Notes under the pieces: model-generated | Told to the model about the DNA's origin: nothing | What the model saw: the letters and a program-made list of their open reading frames with translations, nothing else | Databases searched by the model: none | Position numbers and translations under genes: made by a program | Source of the DNA: an uncultured Clostridia bacterium | GTDB lineage: Bacteria; Bacillota_A; Clostridia; Christensenellales; Aristaeellaceae | Reading direction: 5' to 3' | DNA: 16,240 bases | Assembly (NCBI GenBank): GCA_934645275.1 | Contig: CAKUDW010000019.1 | Span: 1 to 16,240 of the forward strand | In this document: one piece after another, positions 1 to 6,488 of the stretch | Layout: each line of letters opens with the position of its first letter | Position numbering within the stretch: the stretch's first letter is position 1

Positions 1-644
1 GGCTGCTCGGTCACGCCGTCATCGCGGAACTCGTAGAACAGGGGCATATTCGCCAGATGGCCGGAGAAGCGCCAGGAAGAGGAGCCGTCCATGCCGGAGG
101 AGGTGAAAGCGTCGAAGCCAAGCTCCGCAGCGCGGGCGTGGATATCCTCGGCGATGGCCTTCAGGGAGGCGAAGTCCTTGATGTCCTCGATGCTGTAACC
201 GGCCTCGGCCAGCAGCGCCTTGTTCACGATGATGCCGAAGGATTCATAGCAGTAGCCGATGGACAGCGTTTCGCCATCCGCGCCCTTCATATTGAAGTCC
301 TCGGTGGTCAGCTCGTCGAACACTTTCGTGCCGGTCAGATCCAGGCAGTAGCTGCCCCAGGTGTTCACAGCGCCCTGATTGCCGCACTGGAACAGAGTGG
401 GCGCGTTGTCGCCCTTGTCCATTTCGGAGGTGAGGGTGGTGTCGTAGGTGCCGGAAGCGGCGGTCAGTACCTTGACCTCAACGCCGGTCTGCTCGGTGTA
501 GAGCTTGGCCAGATCCTGCCAGGCCTGATCGGCTTCGGGCTTGAAGTTCAGGTAGTACACGGAACCGGTGGTTTCCGCGGAAGCGACGGCTGCCAGAGAC
601 AGCGCGAGCGCCAGCGCCAGAACGATGGAAACGAGTTTCTTCAT
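1..644 (-). CDS. Extracellular solute-binding protein of a sugar-type ABC transporter (C-terminal part lies outside the window)
   Basis: About 214 residues are visible from the ATG at 644; the reading frame runs off the left edge. Residues 1-23 form a signal peptide: MKK, then a Leu/Ala-rich core ending VASA before ETTGS. This looks like a signal peptidase I site, and there is no lipobox cysteine, which is unusual for a Gram-positive binding protein. The mature part begins with a beta strand (SVYYLNF), then DQAWQDLAKLYTEQTGVEVKV. That is the start of family-1 extracellular solute-binding proteins (MalE/UgpB-like), which capture sugars outside the cell and deliver them to a membrane permease. 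A later stretch, ESFGIIVNKALLAEAGY, fits the hinge region of the same family. An AAAGGAGA ribosome binding site lies 10 bases before the ATG. Permease genes would be expected beyond the left edge. Substrate cannot be assigned. Confidence 0.85.
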   Translation of the reverse strand, partial: MKKLVSIVLALALALSLAAVASAETTGSVYYLNFKPEADQAWQDLAKLYTEQTGVEVKVLTAASGTYDTTLTSEMDKGDNAPTLFQCGNQGAVNTWGSYCLDLTGTKVFDELTTEDFNMKGADGETLSIGYCYESFGIIVNKALLAEAGYSIEDIKDFASLKAIAEDIHARAAELGFDAFTSSGMDGSSSWRFSGHLANMPLFYEFRDDGVTEQ

Positions 645-677
645 GGGTAAACGATCTCCTTTCAGAAGGTGATACGA

Positions 678-708
678 ATTGATAACAGGTAAAAACCTGC
701 TATACAAT
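678..708. promoter_or_regulatory. Palindromic operator overlapping the promoter start region
   Basis: ATTGATAACAGGT (678-690) and ACCTGCTATACAAT (695-708) form an inverted repeat around an AAAA centre. The inner five bases of each arm (CAGGT/ACCTG) match perfectly and the outer part matches with one gap and one mismatch. The element touches the -10 box and covers the expected transcription start of the solute-binding protein gene, the usual place for a repressor operator. The repressor is not encoded in the window. A leader hairpin is an alternative reading. Confidence 0.5.
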
Positions 709-735
709 ATTAGCACTATCTGTTTAATTCGTCAA
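707..735 (-). promoter_or_regulatory. Sigma-A promoter of the solute-binding protein gene
   Basis: On the - strand TTGACG (735-730) and TAATAT (712-707) are separated by 17 bases, close to the sigma-A consensus. The predicted start, near 700, leaves a leader of about 55 bases before the ATG at 644. Confidence 0.75.
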
Positions 736-778
736 TAGTTATTTGTAAAAAACCGCTGGTGGTGTATTGCGCCAAGGC

Positions 779-809
779 AAAAAAAGCCCTGCGGCAGATA
801 TGCCGCAGG
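779..809 (-). terminator. Intrinsic terminator of the kinase-like/peptidoglycan-binding gene
   Basis: A perfect 9-bp stem (CCTGCGGCA, loop GATA, TGCCGCAGG, 788-809) is followed on the - strand by GGC and a run of seven T (785-779). It lies 21 bases past the stop codon at 831. Confidence 0.9.
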
Positions 810-830
810 ACAAATTAGACGATATTAACT

Positions 831-3800
831 CTATTCAAGAACAATGCTCTCGTCCAGCAGGTATGCCAGCGTCTGCGAATCCAAAATCGGATCGTCCGGA
901 TCGATGATCGTCAGCTCCAGGCCGTACTGTTCGTTCACTTTGCGCTGGAATTCCGCAATGGCCGCTACGGTGGTTTCGTCCATCACGTCGACCTGCACGT
1001 CATCCGCGTTCAGCAGGCCGCGGCGGTAGAGCGCGATCTGCGCCTTCTGAATGTCGCTCAGCTCGGAAATATCGCCGGAATTGTCGCCTCCGGATACTTC
1101 GCCGCCGGGCTCTTCAGTGGGCGCCGGATCGGGTTCGGCCGAACCGGGCACGCCAAAGAGCAGCTCGCTGCGCATCGCGTCGTCTGCGCTGCCGCCTGCG
1201 GGCGTGGCGCTGACAAAGAGTTTGTACAGGCCGGGCTTGAGCTGATCCGCATTCACGGTCTTGGAAGTATCGTGCGTATCGCCCAACGAGTAGCTGGTGC
1301 CGTCCTGATAAACGAGCGTCACGGTGTAGTGATCCACTTCGCCGCTGGACATCCAGCTGAAGATGATGGTGGAATCATTCACATAGGGCACGCCGTCCTG
1401 CTGGTAGACCGAGGAGCCGATATTGATGACCGGCGCGTCTACGCTCGGGCGCGCGGTAGGCTCGGGCTCGGCGGTGATTTCCGGTTCAGGCGTGGCCGCA
1501 TCCTGCGCAAGGCTCAGCTCCAGCGTGCGCCACACAACCTCATCTTCTGTGCCGCCCTGCGGCAGCGCGCCGATGCGCAGCTGATAGGTTTCGCCCGCGC
1601 GCATGGCGGAGGTATCCAGCGTGAAGCCGGTCATGCTGGTGTTCTTTTCACTCTTAATCAGGTTGCCTGCGCCGTCGTATAGGCGGATATAGTAGCTCTG
1701 CGCGCCGCTTGCGGCCCAGGAAATATCGTATTTGCCAGGCTCCAGCTCGGTGTAGCCATCGGCGCTGCGGCCATTTAAGGCAACACTGAAATCGGTGATT
1801 TCTGCGGCGGCAGGCTCGGACGTAGCTTCCTGCTCGGGCTCGGGCGTCGCATCCACGCGCGCATCCGCTTCATCGCCGTGGTCGATCAGGTTCCAGCCGT
1901 TATCGCGGCAGTATTTCAGGTATTGAAGCGTCAGCGCGTCGCAGTCGCCGGTCACGGAGAGTACCTCTTCACCCTTAACGCCGTTCACGAATTCCTGCAA
2001 CTGGCGCACGGCGTTGCGGGTGCGGTCGCCGTAGGTGCCGTCCACGTCGTCCGAATTGAGCAGACCGACCGCGCGCAGCATATCCTGCATGTCGTAAATC
2101 GCATTCACATCGGAGGTGTCGTGCACGCCGCCGTCGGAGGGCTCGTCGCCGTGGTCGCCGATATTCACGCCGCGCTCATAGTACATTTCAAGATATTGCA
2201 GGGTCTTCGCATCGCACACGCCGGTCACATCCAGCGTATTATCGCCGTTAACATCGTTGACAAAGGTCTGGAAGCTGCGCACGGCGTCCTCGGTCACGCC
2301 CGAATAATCGCCGTCTACATCCGCTTCGCTGATCAGGCCGACGCCGCTGAGCATTTGTTGCACGCGCTTCACGGATACGCTTTCAGAACCGGGGCCGACC
2401 ACAATGTCGCCGCCCTCGGTGGTGCCGGGTTCGGGTTCATAGGGTGTTGGGGCCTGCGTTGGCGCTTCGGTCGGGGCCTGCGTAGGTACTTCGGTCGGAG
2501 CCTGCGTGGGCGCTTGAGTCGGAGTCTGCGTAGGCGGCTGCGTGGTGGGAATATCTACCGGTGCCTCGGTGGTCTCAGGGGTCATGCGGCGATTGTTTTC
2601 GATGCAGTAATCCAGATAGCGAATCGTCAGCGCGTCGCACACGCCGGAAGTATTCAGCGTTTCTTCACCGCGCAGCTGGTTGACCCATGCCTGGAATTTC
2701 TTCACGGCGTTTGCGGTCTTGGAGCCGTATGCGCCGTCCGCGCCGCCGGCCTCCAGCGCGCCGACCTGAATCAGCTTGTTCTGAACCGCCTTGATTTCGG
2801 CCGCGGACGAGGCGGCGGAAACGGAACCGTCGCTCGCTTTCGTGGGGGAGGGGGTAGCAGTCGCCTTCGTGGGCGAGGGCGTAGCGGTGGCCTTTTGCTG
2901 ATCCTTCCACCATTCAATATAGTAATTCAGATATGCCATGGTGCTCTCATCTACCTCTCCGGTAGGCTCCAGCGCGCGGTAGTTCAGCAACTGGTTCACG
3001 CGAATCTGGAAGTTCTTCACCGCAGTGGCGGTGGTGGAACCGAAGCGGCCGTCGGCGCTGCCCTCGGGCAGCAGGCCCAGCGCGATCAGTTTGTTCTGCA
3101 GACTGCGAATTTGCGCGCGGCTGGACGAGGCGTTTACCACCGTATCGTCAGGCGCGGGTGTTACCAGCGGCGTGGGCGTGGGCGTCGGCTTGGAAATGGA
3201 CACCGACGCATTGTAGAGCCACTGCTGCGTCTTCTGCCCGGCGATGCCGTCTACGGCCAGCTTTGTGGCCGGAGAGCAGTTGTTGTTCACATAGTTCTGG
3301 AAGTCCTTTACCGCCTGTTTGGTGGCGGAATCGTACTTGCCGGTGGCGCTGCCGCGGCCCAGCCAGCCCAGCTCGATCAGCCGGTTCTGGAGCTTGGTTA
3401 CGCTGCTGGTCTGCGATGAATTATCCACGGTATCGTAGCGCGTGCCGGTATCCACGGTCGGGGCCTTGGTAGGCTTGGCGGAGGCCTGATCGGCGAATTC
3501 GCTGTTTACATCGCCGGAATAGGTGTAGTCCATCCAGCTGAGCTCCGGGTCCACCAGCGCCGCGAAGGTCGCGCGCGTGTAGGGGGTGGGTGTGGGCGTC
3601 TGCGCCGGCATCCAGGTAGCTCCGGGGGACGTGCTGGCGCTGGGCAGCGTGTTGGGCAGGGTGATGTCGTTTGAATTGGACATGGACGACAGCAGCCAGA
3701 TCACGCCGATGGCCACCGCCAACACCACGGCCGCGGCGATGGCGATGTAGAGCGTAACCTGCTTGCGGCGGTCGCGGCCTTCCTCGTCGTCTTCGTCGCT

Positions 3801-4247
3801 AAAGGCGGTTTCTGTATCTGTACCCGCGGCGTTTTTGCGCTGCGCGATGTAGGCGGTACCGTTTTCTTCGAAGTAGAAGTGCCGCTTGCGCGGGTCTTCC
3901 ACGTTTTCCACGCTCATGCGCAGTTTCTTCATACCTGCGTCGAAAGCGTCCTCCATGCCGGAAATGGGCGCGACGCTGCCGTCGGGCAGGCGCTCGGCGC
4001 AATTGCGCGGAAGATATTCGCGAATGCGGATCACGCCGCCGCGCTTCGTGTCCATTGCGGTGTAGACAATGCCGCTGGAATCCTGACCCAGCGCGCGTCC
4101 CACCAGAAAGCGGTCGCGATAGATCAGCGTGCCCGGCAGCATCTGAATATTCGGCACTGCGGCGCGCGCGTCCTTTCCACAGTGCGGGCAGATGCTTTCG
4201 CCGTTCAGATCCTGAAAGCAGTACATGCACAGATTTTCGTAGGCCAT
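831..4247 (-). CDS. Single-pass membrane protein: zinc ribbon, degenerate protein-kinase N-lobe, and extracellular peptidoglycan-binding array
   Basis: 1138 residues; ATG at 4247 with AGGAG 8 bases upstream. Residues 7-23 carry CxxC...CxxC (C7, C10, C20, C23), a zinc ribbon. Residues 37-136 resemble the N-lobe of clostridial zinc-ribbon Ser/Thr kinases (LPGT...RFLVGRALGQ...IVY...EYLPR, then FEENGTAYI). However, the glycine loop is degenerate (GQDSSG) and the VAIK lysine position reads arginine (IRIREYLP). The chain stops at the hinge: no HRD, no DFG and no C-lobe. An acidic stretch (151-158) and RDRRK precede a transmembrane helix at about 164-187. Outside follow Pro/Thr linkers and PG_binding_1-like repeats near 281-343, 377-441, 481-547, 622-690 and 712-780, two Ig/FN3-like domains (816-915, 936-1032), and a last divergent repeat at 1062-1131. 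The layout mimics PASTA kinases with the catalytic part lost, so catalysis is very unlikely. A wall-binding sensor or scaffold is inferred. The gene lies 30 bases after the HAD-Tmk gene, probably in one transcript. Confidence 0.85.
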   Translation of the reverse strand: MAYENLCMYCFQDLNGESICPHCGKDARAAVPNIQMLPGTLIYRDRFLVGRALGQDSSGIVYTAMDTKRGGVIRIREYLPRNCAERLPDGSVAPISGMEDAFDAGMKKLRMSVENVEDPRKRHFYFEENGTAYIAQRKNAAGTDTETAFSDEDDEEGRDRRKQVTLYIAIAAAVVLAVAIGVIWLLSSMSNSNDITLPNTLPSASTSPGATWMPAQTPTPTPYTRATFAALVDPELSWMDYTYSGDVNSEFADQASAKPTKAPTVDTGTRYDTVDNSSQTSSVTKLQNRLIELGWLGRGSATGKYDSATKQAVKDFQNYVNNNCSPATKLAVDGIAGQKTQQWLYNASVSISKPTPTPTPLVTPAPDDTVVNASSSRAQIRSLQNKLIALGLLPEGSADGRFGSTTATAVKNFQIRVNQLLNYRALEPTGEVDESTMAYLNYYIEWWKDQQKATATPSPTKATATPSPTKASDGSVSAASSAAEIKAVQNKLIQVGALEAGGADGAYGSKTANAVKKFQAWVNQLRGEETLNTSGVCDALTIRYLDYCIENNRRMTPETTEAPVDIPTTQPPTQTPTQAPTQAPTEVPTQAPTEAPTQAPTPYEPEPGTTEGGDIVVGPGSESVSVKRVQQMLSGVGLISEADVDGDYSGVTEDAVRSFQTFVNDVNGDNTLDVTGVCDAKTLQYLEMYYERGVNIGDHGDEPSDGGVHDTSDVNAIYDMQDMLRAVGLLNSDDVDGTYGDRTRNAVRQLQEFVNGVKGEEVLSVTGDCDALTLQYLKYCRDNGWNLIDHGDEADARVDATPEPEQEATSEPAAAEITDFSVALNGRSADGYTELEPGKYDISWAASGAQSYYIRLYDGAGNLIKSEKNTSMTGFTLDTSAMRAGETYQLRIGALPQGGTEDEVVWRTLELSLAQDAATPEPEITAEPEPTARPSVDAPVINIGSSVYQQDGVPYVNDSTIIFSWMSSGEVDHYTVTLVYQDGTSYSLGDTHDTSKTVNADQLKPGLYKLFVSATPAGGSADDAMRSELLFGVPGSAEPDPAPTEEPGGEVSGGDNSGDISELSDIQKAQIALYRRGLLNADDVQVDVMDETTVAAIAEFQRKVNEQYGLELTIIDPDDPILDSQTLAYLLDESIVLE
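2427..2546 (-). repeat. Pro-Thr-Gln/Glu-rich linker repeat in the peptidoglycan-binding array protein
   Basis: Residues 568-607 of the encoded protein repeat the four-residue units TQAP and TEAP, written in degenerate 12-base DNA units. Such stretches act as extended extracellular spacers. The tandem DNA makes repeat-number variation plausible. Confidence 0.7.
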
Positions 4248-4277
4248 TTATTCCACTCCTTTGATGGCGAAGTCGGT

Positions 4278-5561
4278 TCAGATCAGATCGCCGATATCGC
4301 GAACGACCTTTTCAAAGATTTCGTTTATGCCGCCGCGCGAATCAATTTCATGCACACGGGCGGGATCGGCGGCGCGAACGTCCGCATAGCCCTCGTACAC
4401 GCGGCGGAAGAAATCGTCGGTTTCGATTTCCAACCGATCCAGATTCTCGCCCGCCCTCAGCCGCTTGAGCACTGCCTCGCGGTCGCCCACAAACAGCAGC
4501 GTGCGGTCGGGTACGGCTCTGTAAGCCGCTGCATTTATTTGACGTATAAAGTCGTCGCCAAGTTCACGCCCACGGGCCTGATATGCAAAACTTGAATCCA
4601 AAAATCGGTCGCAGAGCACGATTTTGCCCGCAGCTACCGACGGCAGGATTACCGAACGCACGTGTTCAGCGCGCGCCGCGGCGTAGAGCAGCGCCTCGCA
4701 TTCGTCGCTCATGCCCAGATTACGTATGTCCAGTACCACGTCGCGGATGCGCTCGGAAATAGGGCAGCCGCCCGGCTCACGCGTGGAGACGACCTCGTAA
4801 CCGCGCGCGCTCAGATATTCTGCCAGCAGCTTCATCTGCGTGCTCTTGCCGCAGCCGTCCGCCCCCTCGAAGCTGATGAACAGGCCGCGCTCCGGCGCTT
4901 CCCCGGGCAGCAGAATTCGCCTGAGCGCATCCACGCTGTCGGCGATTTCGTCCGCGCCTGCATTGAGCAATTCGTCGCGCGTGCCGTAGCCGTAGAGCGC
5001 GCCCACGGCGTGCAGCCCCAGCGCCCGTGCGGCTTCCATGTCGAAGCGCCTGTCGCCGACCATCACGGCGTTTTGGGGCGCGCAGCCCTCGGGCAGCGCC
5101 TCCAGAATCAGCGCCCGCTTGTCGGCATGGGTATTTTCCACTTTTATGCCCACAATTTTGTCGAAATACGGCGTAAGGCCGAAGTATTTCACAATGCGCT
5201 CGATGAAAATCTGCGGCTTGCCGCTGGCCACGGCCAGATATATGCCGCGCTTTTTCAGCGCCTTCAGCAGCGGCGTGATGCCGGGATACACGCTGTTTTC
5301 CTTCCAGCCCTCGGCGTTGTAACGCTCGCGATAATAGCTCACGGCCTTCATCGCGTCCGCCTCGCTGAGGTTCAGGTATTCCTCGAACGCGGGCATCAGC
5401 GGCGGCCCGACAAACCTGCGCAGCGTGGTTTCAGGCGGAACTGCCAACCCCATCCTTTCGCAGGCATAGGCCGCGCAGCGGGTAATACCGGGGCCAGATT
5501 CGGTAATCGTGCCGTCAAAATCAAAGAGCATCGCGCCGTAATTCAAATAAATCATTCCCAT
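4278..5561 (-). CDS. tmk: Fusion of a HAD-family phosphatase and thymidylate kinase
   Basis: 427 residues in one unbroken frame. Residues 9-217 are a HAD hydrolase of the phosphoglycolate phosphatase/nucleotidase type with a helical cap. Visible motifs are DFDGT (nucleophile D14, acid D16), VASGK (S113), K148, and GDRRFD (D170, D174). Residues 226-427 are dTMP kinase, which phosphorylates dTMP to dTDP for DNA synthesis. Its motifs are the P-loop GADGCGKST (233-241), REPGG (261-265), DRFLDSSFAYQ (318-328), and a LID segment around LDRLEIETDDFF (374-385). All key residues of both halves are present, so two activities are expected. The HAD substrate is unknown; a nucleotide house-cleaning role is only a guess. 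Start choice is uncertain: the first ATG (5561) has no good ribosome binding site, and the ATG at 5554 has a weak GAGAG 6 bases upstream. Both give essentially the same protein. First gene of the operon. Confidence 0.9.
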   Translation of the reverse strand: MGMIYLNYGAMLFDFDGTITESGPGITRCAAYACERMGLAVPPETTLRRFVGPPLMPAFEEYLNLSEADAMKAVSYYRERYNAEGWKENSVYPGITPLLKALKKRGIYLAVASGKPQIFIERIVKYFGLTPYFDKIVGIKVENTHADKRALILEALPEGCAPQNAVMVGDRRFDMEAARALGLHAVGALYGYGTRDELLNAGADEIADSVDALRRILLPGEAPERGLFISFEGADGCGKSTQMKLLAEYLSARGYEVVSTREPGGCPISERIRDVVLDIRNLGMSDECEALLYAAARAEHVRSVILPSVAAGKIVLCDRFLDSSFAYQARGRELGDDFIRQINAAAYRAVPDRTLLFVGDREAVLKRLRAGENLDRLEIETDDFFRRVYEGYADVRAADPARVHEIDSRGGINEIFEKVVRDIGDLI

Positions 5562-5607
5562 CTCTCATATTCATGAAGGGGAGAACAGCGAACATTCCCC
5601 ATCTATA

Positions 5608-5635
5608 ATTGTAATTGAGAAATATGACATTTCAA
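5608..5635 (-). promoter_or_regulatory. Probable sigma-A promoter of the HAD-Tmk operon
   Basis: On the - strand TTGAAA (5635-5630), a 16-base spacer and TACAAT (5613-5608). The predicted leader is about 40 bases. It is divergent from the promoter at 5677-5705. Confidence 0.55.
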
Positions 5636-5676
5636 GCAATACCCAATGAAAACAGCTGGGCTTTCGAGTTGGATGC

Positions 5677-5705
5677 TTGAAGGTTTCAGACGCGTATGGT
5701 ATTAT
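5677..5705 (+). promoter_or_regulatory. Probable sigma-A promoter of the small multidrug-export gene
   Basis: TTGAAG (5677-5682), a 17-base spacer and TATTAT (5700-5705). The expected start, near 5712, gives a leader of about 110 bases. A second TATAAT at 5783-5788 has no matching -35 and is weaker as a candidate. Confidence 0.55.
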
Positions 5706-5712
5706 AAGGAGC

Positions 5713-5734
5713 GGGGAATGCGCTTGCATTTTCC
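5713..5734 (+). promoter_or_regulatory. Hairpin at the 5' end of the export-gene leader
   Basis: GGGGAATGC (5713-5721) can pair with GCATTTTCC (5726-5734) across a GCTT loop: nine pairs, two of them G-U in RNA. It would sit at the very 5' end of the predicted transcript, 88 bases before the gene's start codon. It may stabilise the mRNA or form part of a regulatory leader. No known riboswitch consensus was recognised. Confidence 0.4.
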
Positions 5735-5822
5735 GGGTTGCAGGCTGAAAACGCGTAGGGCGGGCGGCAGCAATCGTACATATATAATAGAAACAAGAAG
5801 AGCAATAAAGGAGTTACCTGCC

Positions 5823-6407
5823 ATGCTGAATGCAATAGTCGCACGCGGCGCGATGCTGATGGACGCTGCGGCACAGACGTTTGCCTGGAACGCGCACATG
5901 CGCGAAATCATTATCACCTGCCTGCTGAGCATGGTGCCCACCTACGAGGGGCGCTACGCCGTGCCGCTGATGATCAAGATGGGCATGCCTACCCTCTGGG
6001 CCTATTTGCTGGCCGTGGTGTTTTCCACACTGCCGATGCCGTTTATACTGCTGTTGTTGCGGCCCGTGTTGGACTGGTTCTATACGCTGCCGATCAAGCC
6101 TGTGCGCAAGTTCGCGGCTTGGCTGGAGCGTCACAGCGAAAAGAAGCGCGCCAAGATGAACGCAGACAGCAGTCGTGGCCTTCGCGGCAGGCTGAAGGGT
6201 AGGGTTTCCGAGGAGACGATCGAGCTGATCGGCCTGTACATCTTCGTGGCGCTTCCGCTGCCGGGAACCGGCGCGTGGACAGGCAGCGCCATCGCTACGC
6301 TGTTTAAGATGAACCGCATGAAGGCCGCCGTGGCGATTCTGCTGGGCAACATGACCGCCGTGGGCATCATGACGGGCATGGCCTGCGGACTGTTTTCCAT
6401 TATTTAG
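5823..6407 (+). CDS. Small multidrug-export family membrane protein (COG2426 / Sm_multidrug_ex)
   Basis: 194 residues from the ATG at 5823, which has AAAGGAG 8-9 bases upstream. The protein is hydrophobic, with membrane segments near residues 27-38, 52-80, 132-160 and 166-192, and a basic cytoplasmic stretch (93-125). Two family hallmarks are visible: PTYEGRYAVP (39-48) and LPLPGTGAWTGS (144-155), both glycine/proline-bearing and possibly re-entrant. The family is annotated as a putative small multidrug exporter and has been proposed to be related to DedA-type proteins; its true substrate is not established. The frame stays open upstream to 5646, and an in-frame ATG at 5718 also has AAGGAG. 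That site sits at the predicted transcription start, and the added 35 residues are basic and unlike the family, so 5823 is preferred. Confidence 0.85.
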   Translation: MLNAIVARGAMLMDAAAQTFAWNAHMREIIITCLLSMVPTYEGRYAVPLMIKMGMPTLWAYLLAVVFSTLPMPFILLLLRPVLDWFYTLPIKPVRKFAAWLERHSEKKRAKMNADSSRGLRGRLKGRVSEETIELIGLYIFVALPLPGTGAWTGSAIATLFKMNRMKAAVAILLGNMTAVGIMTGMACGLFSII

Positions 6408-6417
6408 CCACTTAGCG

Positions 6418-6443
6418 TCGACCTTGCTTCAGGCCCAGGTCGA
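6418..6443 (+). terminator. Weak hairpin between the export gene and addB
   Basis: TCGACCT (6418-6424) pairs with AGGTCGA (6437-6443) across a 12-base loop, followed by TTGCTTTTATG. The short stem and broken T-run suggest at most partial termination, so addB may be read from upstream. No convincing separate addB promoter is visible in the 81-base gap. Confidence 0.35.
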
Positions 6444-6488
6444 TTGCTTTTATGTAAACAGAGGAACCGGCATACGGGGGGTGAGCGC

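Noticed and set aside
645..706. Catabolite-repression (cre) site before the solute-binding protein gene
   Set aside because: TGAAAGGAGATCGTTTACC resembles part of the consensus but lacks the central CG at the right position.
1878..3419. 513-codon open frame on the + strand
   Set aside because: Mirror of the peptidoglycan-binding array gene. Its Gly/Arg-rich repeats come from the Pro/Thr linker DNA. No convincing ribosome binding site.
4662..5576. 304-codon open frame on the + strand
   Set aside because: Antisense to the HAD-Tmk fusion, whose motifs are unambiguous.
5646..5822. N-terminal extension of the small export protein
   Set aside because: The upstream part contains the promoter and the predicted transcription start, and the extra residues are unlike the family. 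The ATG at 5823 has a good AAAGGAG.
5712..5822. Guanidine or fluoride riboswitch in the export-gene leader
   Set aside because: The ACGR hairpin loops and other conserved cores of these classes were not found by eye. Only a generic hairpin is supported.
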